A stretch of 27,776 bases of DNA from an uncultured Treponema sp. (GCA_937902445.1 CALELJ010000023.1:1-27776), one strand, 5' to 3'. Counted from the stretch's first letter, positions 16,387 through 24,644 are shown. Translations and numbers: made by a program. The notes: generated from the letters alone by a model not told the origin.

Positions 16387-17444
16387 AACAACTGCATATG
16401 ATTCATCAGGATGCTCCTGAAACACAACTAAAAGAATTTTTATCTTCAATGGAAGATTCAATTCCTTTAATTGCACCAAAAAGATTTGATGATTCCATCC
16501 TTACAGAAATTACCATTCCAAAGGAAGCGGATTTTGCAGTAGCATCTTCCGGAACGACAGGAAAGCCAAAACTTTATTTCAGGACAAAAGATAGCTGGGC
16601 AGATTTTTTCCCGGAACAGGATGAAGTTTTTTCAATCAATTCAAGCTCAAGAATTTTCATCCACGGAAGCCTTGCATTCACCGGCAACCTGAACATCGCC
16701 TATGAAGCTTTTTCTGCCAAAGCCTTTCTGCATTGTGCATCTTCATTCCGCACCGAAGTCTGGGCAGAAGAAATTTTAAAAAACAGGATAGACACCATCT
16801 ATCTCATTCCGGACAAACTTCTGCACCTTGTCCGACATGGAATCAGGTTTGAAAACATCAAAACAATAATCTGCGGTTCCCAGTTCATAGGTGAAAGACT
16901 TTTTGAAATGACGCGACATTGCTTTCCCAATGCAAAAATAATTCTCTACTACGGCTCGTCCGAAGTAAATTATGTATCCTACAACGTGCTGAATGAAAAA
17001 CCTGCCCACGAAAACTGTGTAGGAAAAATATTCGATTCCATAAAGGTAAAATTTTCACCAGAAGGAAACATCCTTGTGGACTCGCCTTTTTCCGTATGCG
17101 GCATTTCAGGTTACTATGACACAAAAGACAAGGGCTTTCTGAAAGACGGACTGCTGTACCTTGATGGACGCTGCGATGATCAGCTTAACATTCTTGGTGA
17201 AAAAATAAACGCCTGTGAAATCAAAAAGCGGCTGCTTCAGGTTTCCAGTATCGAAGAATGTGAAATCAGTGTTGAAGAAAAAAACTTAAAGAAAATTATC
17301 GTAGCACACATTTCCGGAAAGAATCTGCCTGAAACAATTCCGAATTCTGTTTTCGCCGGAATATCACCTGCTTTCATTCCTAAAAAGTACATCCGCTATG
17401 AAAGACTTCCACGGAATGAAAGCGGTAAAATCTGCCTGCGCTGA
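16383..17444 (+). CDS. Compact AMP-forming acyl-CoA ligase (YhfT-like)
   Basis: Adenylate-forming ligase of 353 residues, far shorter than the usual 500 or more. The ATP-binding loop SSGTTGKPK is already at residues 55-63, so most of the usual N-terminal subdomain is missing. Later motifs are present: YGSSEVNY (A5), LDGRCDDQLNILGEKINACEI (A7/A8) and the C-terminal catalytic Lys in RNESGKICLR (A10). It would activate a carboxylic acid as acyl-AMP and then acyl-CoA, presumably for or from the preceding thiolase-like enzyme, with which it overlaps. It is the last gene of the biotin operon and ends 5 bp from the convergent recR stop. The substrate cannot be read from the sequence. Confidence 0.8.
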   Translation: MKQLHMIHQDAPETQLKEFLSSMEDSIPLIAPKRFDDSILTEITIPKEADFAVASSGTTGKPKLYFRTKDSWADFFPEQDEVFSINSSSRIFIHGSLAFTGNLNIAYEAFSAKAFLHCASSFRTEVWAEEILKNRIDTIYLIPDKLLHLVRHGIRFENIKTIICGSQFIGERLFEMTRHCFPNAKIILYYGSSEVNYVSYNVLNEKPAHENCVGKIFDSIKVKFSPEGNILVDSPFSVCGISGYYDTKDKGFLKDGLLYLDGRCDDQLNILGEKINACEIKKRLLQVSSIEECEISVEEKNLKKIIVAHISGKNLPETIPNSVFAGISPAFIPKKYIRYERLPRNESGKICLR

Positions 17445-17449
17445 CTTTT

Positions 17450-18037
17450 CTAAAACTTTGTCCTTCCACGGAAACTTCGGGCCAAAGTAAGGCGGTCGGC
17501 ATATTCAAGGTCGCCGCCAACAGGAAGACCTGAAGCAAGACGGGTGACGATTACGCCGCTGTCAGCAAGAATGCGCTGAATGTACAGGGCCGTTGTATCT
17601 CCTTCAACAGTCGGATTTGTCGCAAGGATCACTTCCTTTACATTTTCATTTTTCACACGGTCCACAAGGGAACTTATGCGCAGCTTGTCCGGAGTCATGC
17701 CTTCAAGAGGAGAAATCACACCGCCGAGGACATGAAAGAGCCCGTGGAATTCATGGCTGCTTTCGATTGTCGCTGCATCCTGTGGCTGTTCAACAACACA
17801 GATGACGGTTCTGTCGCGGGTAATGTCGGAACAGATCGGGCATGGATCTTCTTCAGTCCATGATCCGCAGATTGAACATGGCTTGATTTTTTGCTGGAGA
17901 GTTTTGATTTGGTCTGCAAAACGCTCCATGAAAAAACTGTCTGCCTTCAAAAGGCTGTTGGCAATACGCGATGCAGACTTTTTTCCGATTCCCGGAAGAT
18001 GAGAAAAGCTTTCTGTAAGTTCATCAAGTGCGTTCAT
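17450..18037 (-). CDS. recR: Recombination mediator protein RecR
   Basis: RecFOR-pathway DNA-binding protein for gap repair, 195 residues (normal length). It shows an N-terminal HhH segment (LPGIGKKSASRIA), a C4 zinc finger with Cys54, Cys57, Cys66 and Cys69, then a Toprim domain (VVEQPQDAATIE onward) and the C-terminal Walker-like end. It lies 16 bp after ybaB, the usual neighbour. Confidence 0.96.
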   Translation of the reverse strand: MNALDELTESFSHLPGIGKKSASRIANSLLKADSFFMERFADQIKTLQQKIKPCSICGSWTEEDPCPICSDITRDRTVICVVEQPQDAATIESSHEFHGLFHVLGGVISPLEGMTPDKLRISSLVDRVKNENVKEVILATNPTVEGDTTALYIQRILADSGVIVTRLASGLPVGGDLEYADRLTLARSFRGRTKF

Positions 18038-18053
18038 TATTTACCCGACAGAA

Positions 18054-18359
18054 TCAAAGGCCCGGAATATTCATTCCGCCAAGCATTGGACCAAGTTCAA
18101 CCTTCATTTTTTCCTGCATGTTTTCCATGGCAGCGTGATGGGCGGCAACGATGAGATCCTGAAGCATTCCCACATCACGATTGTCGACGCAGATTGGATC
18201 AAGCTTGATGTCCATCATCTCAAATTTTCCGTTGACAGTGACGGTAACCATATTTCCGCCTGAAGAACCTGTTGCGCGGAGTGCTCCAAGTTTTTCCTGT
18301 GCTTCCTTAAGCTGGTTCTGAAGACCGCCCAAGTTTTTCATCATTTCAAATGGATTCAT
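18054..18359 (-). CDS. ybaB: YbaB/EbfC family nucleoid-associated protein
   Basis: Small DNA-binding protein of 101 residues. The family pattern is seen: an N-terminal coiled helix (NQLKEAQEKLGAL), VTVTVNGKFEMMDIKLDP, then a second helix and a Gly/Met-rich end (LGPMLGGMNIPG). Its place between the dnaX side and recR is the classic dnaX-ybaB-recR arrangement, here interrupted by argC. AGAGGA precedes the ATG. Confidence 0.94.
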   Translation of the reverse strand: MNPFEMMKNLGGLQNQLKEAQEKLGALRATGSSGGNMVTVTVNGKFEMMDIKLDPICVDNRDVGMLQDLIVAAHHAAMENMQEKMKVELGPMLGGMNIPGL

Positions 18360-18371
18360 ATAATTCCTCTA

Positions 18372-19319
18372 TTAAATCAAACCTGTTGTTTCATCAATGC
18401 CCATCATGATGTTTAGGGACTGAACTGCAGCACCTGACGCACCCTTTCCAAGGTTATCAAGTCTTGTCGTAACACAGATGCGGTCATCGTTTCCGTAAAC
18501 GAAAACTTCCATCATGTTTGTGTTTGCAAGTGTATTAGCCGGGATGAATGGTTCTGCAAGAGTTCCTTCACCCATGAAAGATGGAACCTTTACAAAATTG
18601 CATCCTTCGTAGTGGGCGGCAAACATTTCCCAAACATCCTTTGCGGTAACTTTCTTTGCAAGAAGTCTTGTATGAAGTCCGATTGTAACTGTCATGCCCT
18701 GAAAGTAGTCGCATACATAAGGATTGAAGACAGGTTCATAATCAAGACCTGGAATTATTTTCATTTCAGGAAGATGCTTGTGTGCCTGAGTGAGCGCATA
18801 GAGGCGTGGTGAATCAAGTTCCACATTGCGGCCTTCAGCTTCATAAAGTGCAATGGCCTTTTTACCTGCCCCGGAATATCCTGAAACGGCATTTGCACAG
18901 ACAGGATAATCCTTTGGAAGGATTCCGCTCTTTACGAGAGGATAAGCAATTGCATTGAAGCCGCTTGCATAGCAGCCAGGATTTGCAACGCGGTTTGAAG
19001 TCTGGATCTTTTCACGGAAGCTTTTGTCCAGTTCCGGGAAGCCGTATGCCCATGCAGGATTGACGCGGTGTGCAGTTGAAGCGTCGATGATTCTTGTCTT
19101 TGGATTTGTGCACAGAGAAACCGCTTCGATTGAAGCAGCATCCGGAAGACAAAGGAAAGTAAAGTCGGAAGCATTGATGCACTTAGCACGCTCGCTGCTG
19201 TCCTTGCGTTTTTCTTCGTCGATTTCAATTATTTCAAGATCAGATCTTTTTGCAAAGCGTTCAAAAATCTTAAGACCTGTCGTACCTTCTTTTCCATCAA
19301 TAAAAACTTTTACTGCCAT
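18372..19319 (-). CDS. argC: N-acetyl-gamma-glutamyl-phosphate reductase (short type)
   Basis: NADPH-dependent third step of arginine synthesis. It has a Rossmann start (KVFIDGKEGTTG), the catalytic Cys116 in NPGCYASG, and YSGAGKKA. At 315 residues it belongs to the shorter type-2 group. A GGAGG ribosome binding site lies 8 nt before the ATG. It sits between dnaX and ybaB, 18 bp and 12 bp from them, so it is co-transcribed with replication and repair genes. No other arginine gene is in the window. Confidence 0.94.
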   Translation of the reverse strand: MAVKVFIDGKEGTTGLKIFERFAKRSDLEIIEIDEEKRKDSSERAKCINASDFTFLCLPDAASIEAVSLCTNPKTRIIDASTAHRVNPAWAYGFPELDKSFREKIQTSNRVANPGCYASGFNAIAYPLVKSGILPKDYPVCANAVSGYSGAGKKAIALYEAEGRNVELDSPRLYALTQAHKHLPEMKIIPGLDYEPVFNPYVCDYFQGMTVTIGLHTRLLAKKVTAKDVWEMFAAHYEGCNFVKVPSFMGEGTLAEPFIPANTLANTNMMEVFVYGNDDRICVTTRLDNLGKGASGAAVQSLNIMMGIDETTGLI

Positions 19320-19337
19320 TTCAGAACCTCCATTTTT

Positions 19338-21140
19338 TTACTGGGCACCAAGGAGAGAACCTTTGAACACGTCGCAAAGAATTTCAACTTCCTTTGGTAA
19401 AACTATTTTTTCTTCCTCAGCCTGCCTTTCAAGAACCTTGACTTCAAAAGCAATTGTCCTTCCGTAGACCTGGGAAAGATATGCGGAAATTTTATCCGTC
19501 ACTGACTGCAGCTGAACCTGAACAAACCTTGTGGAGGCGACAACCGTAATGGCATTTCCGTTCAAAGACCACCCGTTTGTTTCAGAAAGACTGTTTGCAA
19601 TCATCGCATCCTCAATGGAAAAATCAGAAATGATTGCGTTCCTTACTTTTTCAAGATCGCCTGAATCCACATTTTTCATCGCAGGATTTTTTTCCTGCTG
19701 AACTGATGGAGCTGCTGGAGTTAAATCTGGCCGACCTGCAGCAAAAGCCACCGCTGATTTGTTTACCGGCGGTTCAGCTCCGCCATCAAGAAAAGGGTCT
19801 GTCTGTCCGTCCGAAGAAGGTTCTGAAACATCATCAGATTCTTCGCTCAGCGCACTGAAAGTTGGAAGGCCGTTTGGTCTTGAATTTCTTTCAGGGGCTG
19901 CTGCCACTTCATTTTTTTTCACGGGGGAAGCAAGTTCCGCAGAAGGAGTTCCGCCTGTAGAATTTGTCTGAGCCGAAAGTTTTCTTGGGCCGGCGGCATT
20001 AAGCAAAACCGGCTTTACGGCATCTACCGCTTTCTTGACTTCCTGGGCTGACACATAATCCTTCAGCCAGCACAGGCGTGAAAGTGCAAGCTCAAATTCA
20101 TAGCGCGGATTAAGGCTGTACCTGATGTCACGATAAAGCTGCATGAAGATGCTCAAGGCACGCTCAACCTGAATGGAAGTCCATGCACTTATGACATCCT
20201 TTGAAAAACGTTCCGCACTCTGGCCAAGCAAGGCTTCCTTCTTGATTCCATTCTTTATGAAAAGAACAGAGCGAAGATAATCGGTACAGTTTGAGATGAG
20301 CTGCTCGATGCTTACTCCGTTCTGAAGGTATTCATCAAAGCGCAGGAGAACGTTTGTGCTGTCACCTGAAACGCAAAGACCAAAAAGTTCATTGAGACGA
20401 TCGATGCCAACAAGACCTAGCTTGTCGCGGATTTTTTCATAAGTAATTTCATCACCACTGAATGCTGCAACCTGATCAAAAAGTGTGTAGCTGTCGCGCA
20501 TGGATCCGCCGGCTTCACGGGCAATCCAGTAGAGGGCCTCATCCTGTGCCTTGATACCAAGTTCCGATGCGGCCTGGGCAAGCTGTTCCTTTACTTTCTC
20601 AACGGGAACAAGACGATAGTTGAACTGCTGGCATCTTGACTTGATGGTGGCAGGCACTTTCTGAAGTTCCGTAGTGGCAAAGATGAAAACAACGTGTGGA
20701 GGCGGCTCCTCAATGGTTTTGAGAAGTGCATTGAAAGCGTTGTTCGAAAGCATGTGGACTTCATCGATGATGTAGATCTTATAGCGGCATGACTGTGGAG
20801 GGAAAAGAACTTCGTCCTTGATCTGGCGAACGCCTTCAACGGAATTGTTTGAGGCTCCGTCTATTTCAATTACATCAAGGCTTGAACCTGCTGTGATTTC
20901 CCTGCATGCGTCACATTCCCCGCACGGATCTGCTGTCGGTCCCTTGCGGCAGTTGAGCGCCTTTGCAAGGATTCGGGCTGTGGAAGTTTTACCGCAACCG
21001 CGTGGACCTGAAAAAAGATATGCGTTGGCAATCTTGCCTGACTGAATTGAGTTCTTCAATGTTTCCGCAACAAATTCCTGCCCTACAAGACCTGTAAAAG
21101 TCTGGGGACGTCTTCTTGTCGCTGTTACTTCGTATGCCAT
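19338..21140 (-). CDS. dnaX: DNA polymerase III subunit gamma/tau
   Basis: Clamp-loader ATPase of 600 residues. It shows Walker A GPRGCGKT (45-52), a zinc finger with Cys64, Cys73, Cys76 and Cys79, Walker B IYIIDEVHM, and sensor/SRC segments TTELQKVPATIKSRC. A low-complexity linker (about 400-480) leads to a tau-type C-terminal domain (about 490-600). The start is the ATG at 21140, 8 nt after a -10 box. An in-frame A AAA AAT heptamer at codons 483-485 could yield a shorter gamma-like form. It is first of the dnaX-argC-ybaB-recR operon. Confidence 0.96.
   Translation of the reverse strand: MAYEVTATRRRPQTFTGLVGQEFVAETLKNSIQSGKIANAYLFSGPRGCGKTSTARILAKALNCRKGPTADPCGECDACREITAGSSLDVIEIDGASNNSVEGVRQIKDEVLFPPQSCRYKIYIIDEVHMLSNNAFNALLKTIEEPPPHVVFIFATTELQKVPATIKSRCQQFNYRLVPVEKVKEQLAQAASELGIKAQDEALYWIAREAGGSMRDSYTLFDQVAAFSGDEITYEKIRDKLGLVGIDRLNELFGLCVSGDSTNVLLRFDEYLQNGVSIEQLISNCTDYLRSVLFIKNGIKKEALLGQSAERFSKDVISAWTSIQVERALSIFMQLYRDIRYSLNPRYEFELALSRLCWLKDYVSAQEVKKAVDAVKPVLLNAAGPRKLSAQTNSTGGTPSAELASPVKKNEVAAAPERNSRPNGLPTFSALSEESDDVSEPSSDGQTDPFLDGGAEPPVNKSAVAFAAGRPDLTPAAPSVQQEKNPAMKNVDSGDLEKVRNAIISDFSIEDAMIANSLSETNGWSLNGNAITVVASTRFVQVQLQSVTDKISAYLSQVYGRTIAFEVKVLERQAEEEKIVLPKEVEILCDVFKGSLLGAQ
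19686..19692 (-). other. Candidate -1 frameshift (or slippage) site in dnaX
   Basis: On the minus strand the heptamer A AAA AAT lies in the X XXY YYZ phase (zero-frame codons AAA AAT), inside an A7 run. A -1 shift adds 11 codons and then meets TGA at 19653-19651, giving a protein of ~496 residues without the tau C-terminal domain. A strong downstream stem is not obvious. The E. coli dnaX signal is A AAA AAG, so this version should be less efficient if ribosomal. Confidence 0.35.
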
Positions 21141-21148
21141 AGGCGTAT

Positions 21149-21177
21149 AGAATACATCAAAAAAGGGCTTTTCTCAA
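21149..21177 (-). promoter_or_regulatory. Predicted dnaX operon promoter
   Basis: TTGAGA (21177-21172), 17-bp spacer, TATTCT (21154-21149) on the minus strand. The dnaX ATG is 8 nt after the -10 box and there is no Shine-Dalgarno sequence. Confidence 0.6.
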
Positions 21178-21206
21178 TGACTCCTTGTGCTATTGTTTTT
21201 TTTCTC

Positions 21207-21212
21207 TATAAT
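21207..21212 (+). promoter_or_regulatory. Predicted mnmA -10 element
   Basis: A perfect TATAAT lies 6 nt before the ATG at 21219, predicting a leaderless mRNA. A weak TTGTGC at 21185-21190 is the best -35 (16-bp spacer). The promoter is divergent from that of dnaX. Confidence 0.6.
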
Positions 21213-21218
21213 GGAAGC

Positions 21219-22418
21219 ATGATCGAAACAACTTCTTACATTCCAATGGACATGCCCAAAGCCGGAGACACAGTTCTTGTGGGACTTTCCGGAGGCGTTG
21301 ATTCAACACTGACAGCCATTCTGCTCAAGGAGAGGGGATGCCGTGTAATCGGTGTCACCATGAGCCTGTGGGACGGAACTGTCATCGAAAAGAATAAGGA
21401 CAGCAACAAGATCAAAATGAAGGAAGCCTGTTTCGGGCCTGGTGAGAAAAACAACATCGAGCAGTGCAAAAGGTTCTGTGCTGAACATGGCTTTGAATAT
21501 CATGTCGTCGACGTAAAGGAAAAATACAGGGAAAAAGTCCTTGAGTATTTCAAGTCGGAATACAGGAACGGCCGTACACCCAACCCATGCGTCATGTGCA
21601 ACAGGTTCATCAAATTCGGTGCCATGCTTGAAGCCGTACAGTCTATGGGAATCCATTACGATTATTTCTGTACCGGGCACTACGCAAAAATCGTCCGCCC
21701 TGTTCAGGGACTCCACGGAACTGAAGAAAAGCCGTGCATGGTATGCGGAGCGACAGATGTGACAAAAGACCAGACATATTTCATCTACAGAGTTCCGTCG
21801 CCGGTACTTGAAAAAGTCAGATTTCCCCTTGCCGACCTAAAAAAAACAGAGGTGCTGGAACTTGCAAAGAAAGCAAACCTTGAAGCCGCAAACCGGGAGG
21901 AAAGTCAGGACTTTGTCGGAGAAGAATACCGGGATGCACTTTTTTCAGACAGACCAAGCATCGAGGGAGACATCATCGATCTGGACGGACATGTCCTTGG
22001 ACACCACAAGGGAATCGAATACTACACAATCGGACAGCGCCGTGGTCTTGGAGTTGCATCCTCAAGTCCGCTTTACGTTCATTCAATAGACCCGGTGAAA
22101 AACCTTATCGTCCTTGCAAAAAACGAGGAACTCAATTCAAAGGGACTTGTGGCAGACGATTTTGTATGGCCTGCAGGAGTTGAACCGGCGGAAGAAATCC
22201 ACTCCCTTGTTAAAATACGCCTTGCCTCACGCCCTGTTCCATGCACCATATCAAGATACGTCCCGACCCCTGAGGACACGACTGAATACAAGGGTCAGCC
22301 ATGGAAAATCACTTTCGCGGAAGAACAGCGGGCAGTGGCACCGGGACAGTCAGCCGTGCTTTACAGAGACGGCGTAATCATCGGCGGCGGAATAATCGCC
22401 AGCGTTCTCCAGAATTGA
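21219..22418 (+). CDS. mnmA: tRNA-uridine 2-sulfurtransferase (MnmA/TrmU)
   Basis: Makes 2-thiouridine at tRNA position 34; about 400 residues from this ATG. The ATP-binding PP-loop is GLSGGVDS (22-29). NPCVMCNRFIKFG is the first catalytic-Cys segment and VTKDQTYFIY the later family block. The E. coli second-Cys motif STGICFIG reads ESQDFVGEEY, without Cys. I recall the SQDF form from the MnmA branch that also has CxGPxE-type sequences such as CFGPGE, so this is probably a lineage variant. KPCMVCG and several other Cys give an unusually Cys-rich enzyme. An in-frame upstream ATG at 21177 is rejected because the TATAAT lies after it. Confidence 0.92.
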   Translation: MIETTSYIPMDMPKAGDTVLVGLSGGVDSTLTAILLKERGCRVIGVTMSLWDGTVIEKNKDSNKIKMKEACFGPGEKNNIEQCKRFCAEHGFEYHVVDVKEKYREKVLEYFKSEYRNGRTPNPCVMCNRFIKFGAMLEAVQSMGIHYDYFCTGHYAKIVRPVQGLHGTEEKPCMVCGATDVTKDQTYFIYRVPSPVLEKVRFPLADLKKTEVLELAKKANLEAANREESQDFVGEEYRDALFSDRPSIEGDIIDLDGHVLGHHKGIEYYTIGQRRGLGVASSSPLYVHSIDPVKNLIVLAKNEELNSKGLVADDFVWPAGVEPAEEIHSLVKIRLASRPVPCTISRYVPTPEDTTEYKGQPWKITFAEEQRAVAPGQSAVLYRDGVIIGGGIIASVLQN

Positions 22419-22444
22419 ATGTTCCCAGCCGGACATTAATTCGC

Positions 22445-22450
22445 TAAACT
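22445..22450 (+). promoter_or_regulatory. Possible ttcA -10 element
   Basis: TAAACT lies 6 nt before the ttcA ATG. No good -35 is seen at 16-18 bp. No ribosome binding site precedes the ATG. Confidence 0.4.
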
Positions 22451-22456
22451 GTACTC

Positions 22457-23170
22457 ATGACACTTCAGAAACTCTACAGCTACGCAAGGCAGTGCATCCA
22501 GCAGTTTGACCTGATCCAGGAAGGTGACAGAATTGCCCTTGGATTTTCAGGCGGAAAGGATTCCCTTGCCCTTCTTTATGCCATGGCAGGCCTTAGAAAA
22601 TTCTATCCAAAAAAATTTGAAATCATCGCTGTCACCGCAGACCTTGGCTTTGGCAGTTTCGACATGTCTGCCGTAGAAAATCTCTGCCGTGAACTTGAAG
22701 TTGAATACCATCTGCTGAAGACAGACATAGCCATGATACTGAAGGAAAAAGTCAAAAAAGGAACTTACTGCGCCATGTGTGCAAAACTCCGCAAGGGAGC
22801 CATCAATGGGTTTGCCAAGGAACATGGATGCAACAAGGTTGCCTACGCCCATCATCAGGACGACATTGTAGAGACCATGATGCTTTCATTGATCTATGAG
22901 GGACAGTTCTATTCCTTTGGGCCAAAAACCTATTACAAGGAAGCTGACATTACCGTCATCCGGCCTTTGATCAACATCCCGGAAAGTGACATGAAAGGTT
23001 TCAGAAACAAATATTCATTGCCCTGCGTAAAGAATCCCTGTCCCCACGACGGAACCACACGCCGCCAGTATGTCAAGGAACTTGTGGCAAAAATAAATTC
23101 CGACAATCCAGGCGTCAAACAGAAAATGTACAATGCCATAATCAAAGGAAAGATCTACCAGTGGGACTAG
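22457..23170 (+). CDS. ttcA: TtcA-family tRNA thiolation protein
   Basis: PP-loop ATPase of 237 residues, shorter than E. coli TtcA. SGGKDS lies at residues 31-36. CAMCAKLRKG is the cluster-binding CxxC, YAHHQDDIVETMML the family HHxDD block, and CVKNPCPHDGTTRR the last Cys region. TtcA makes 2-thiocytidine at tRNA position 32 with a [4Fe-4S] cluster. A related substrate is possible given the short length. It follows mnmA by 38 bp on the same strand and ends 7 bp from the convergent GGDEF gene. Confidence 0.85.
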   Translation: MTLQKLYSYARQCIQQFDLIQEGDRIALGFSGGKDSLALLYAMAGLRKFYPKKFEIIAVTADLGFGSFDMSAVENLCRELEVEYHLLKTDIAMILKEKVKKGTYCAMCAKLRKGAINGFAKEHGCNKVAYAHHQDDIVETMMLSLIYEGQFYSFGPKTYYKEADITVIRPLINIPESDMKGFRNKYSLPCVKNPCPHDGTTRRQYVKELVAKINSDNPGVKQKMYNAIIKGKIYQWD

Positions 23171-23177
23171 GAATGCG

Positions 23178-24638
23178 CTACCTTTTGCGGCGGTCTTTTC
23201 CAGTCTGGGCGTAGTAGGCTTCCTTATCCTTGTACATGTCCTTGTCGGCAATCTCAGAAAGTTCCCCTATATTCGCTGCATCATCCACACCGAATTTTGC
23301 AATTCCAACAGAAACAGAAACTTCGCTGAAATAATTTCCCCTGCACTGTGAATTCAATTCATGGAATTTTTTCTTCACCGAATCAATGTCGCCAAGATCT
23401 TTGTCCGCAATGACAACAAATTCATCTCCACCGGTTCTGTATACTTTTCCGTATTTACCAAAAAAAGATTTTGCGTTTTCTGCAGCTGCCTTGATCAATT
23501 CATCACCGGCAAAGTGACCGATGCTGTCATTGGCTGTTTTAAGTCCGTTCACATCAAGAACCACGATTGATATTCCCTTCAGGACATCGCTGGATGAAGC
23601 CCTGAGTTTATTCATGACATTTTCATAGGCATAACGGCTCAAGAGTCCGGTCATCTTATCCGTATCTATGACCAGCTTATGATGCTTGTCCCTGTAGAGG
23701 AAAATTTTTATGGCAGCAAGAAGAACCAGCAGGATGAAACCAAGGGAAACAAGATTCTGGGCCAACAGATGTGAGAGTTCAGCAGAACTTCCTTCATTGC
23801 TGCTTACAACAAGATACCAGCCCAATTCAGAAATATATTTGATGACAGTATAGGATCCTGTTTTGGTTCCAGGAATGTACTTATATTCCCGGCCTTCATT
23901 GAACGACAGTTCTTCAGTATCAAGAACAGCATTTTCAATTCGTATCTCTTCAGTATCAACTTGAACCAGACCATTCCTGTCAACAAGGTCAATTTTAATT
24001 CCGTGAGATTTTTCATATTCAGAAAGAAATTTTTGAAGGCGTATCATCTGAAGCCCCACACCGCAGGCACCAAGAAGTTTTCCGTCTTTTTCAATCCTTG
24101 CGTTGATGAAAACAGTCCAGTTGTTTCTGTTCATCTGGTCCACGTCGACATCAAAATCATAAGCAGCATTCTTGCTTAAAAAAATCGGATACCAGATGTC
24201 ATGGCTGTCGACCTCAGGATCAACAACTTTATTGACTCCCCTGAAGGTATAATATTTTTTTGTTCCGTCTGAAACCACAAAGGCTGAATCATACTCAAAG
24301 GTGTTTCTAATGTTCGTAAGATATTTCCTGATTTCACTTTCTGATTTTTCTGCAACTTCAGGATTCGAAGAAGATTCCCTCTCCATTTCGGAAATCAGGT
24401 AGTAGTCATTTGCCATGGTCCTGGAAACGGAAATAGGCCTGATAAGTTCCTTTGCAATTTCGTCATAGATGAATTCAATCAAAGTAAAGCCCAGCTCCTG
24501 GGAACTGGATTTAATGACTTCTCTCATCGAAAAGAAAGAAATCGACATGGTGATGGCAAAGCTGACTGCAATAAGAGAAATCGCAGCCCCGATAAGTTTA
24601 TTATTTTTCATGGCATAAAACTCACATACGGAACTCAC
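23178..24638 (-). CDS. Membrane diguanylate cyclase with dCache sensor domain
   Basis: Predicted c-di-GMP synthase of 486 residues. A TM helix (about 12-35) leads to a periplasmic region (about 36-290) resembling a double Cache sensor. A second TM follows (LVSLGFILLVLLAAIKIFLY), then a GGDEF domain. The active site GGDEF is at about 403-407 and the domain start is DKMTGLLSRYAYE. The inhibitory I-site RxxD, expected just upstream, reads GKYG, so product feedback is probably absent. The start chosen is GTG at 24638, because TAGAAT lies 6 nt upstream; the ATG at 24611 (477 residues) is the alternative. The ligand sensed is unknown. Confidence 0.92.
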   Translation of the reverse strand: MSSVCEFYAMKNNKLIGAAISLIAVSFAITMSISFFSMREVIKSSSQELGFTLIEFIYDEIAKELIRPISVSRTMANDYYLISEMERESSSNPEVAEKSESEIRKYLTNIRNTFEYDSAFVVSDGTKKYYTFRGVNKVVDPEVDSHDIWYPIFLSKNAAYDFDVDVDQMNRNNWTVFINARIEKDGKLLGACGVGLQMIRLQKFLSEYEKSHGIKIDLVDRNGLVQVDTEEIRIENAVLDTEELSFNEGREYKYIPGTKTGSYTVIKYISELGWYLVVSSNEGSSAELSHLLAQNLVSLGFILLVLLAAIKIFLYRDKHHKLVIDTDKMTGLLSRYAYENVMNKLRASSSDVLKGISIVVLDVNGLKTANDSIGHFAGDELIKAAAENAKSFFGKYGKVYRTGGDEFVVIADKDLGDIDSVKKKFHELNSQCRGNYFSEVSVSVGIAKFGVDDAANIGELSEIADKDMYKDKEAYYAQTGKDRRKR

Positions 24639-24644
24639 GAGAAA

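Noticed and set aside
21219..22418. MnmA lacking the second catalytic Cys as evidence of a broken enzyme
   Set aside because: The SQDF form goes with other features (CFGPGE, NPCVMCN) that I recall from a whole branch of MnmA proteins, so it is probably a normal variant.
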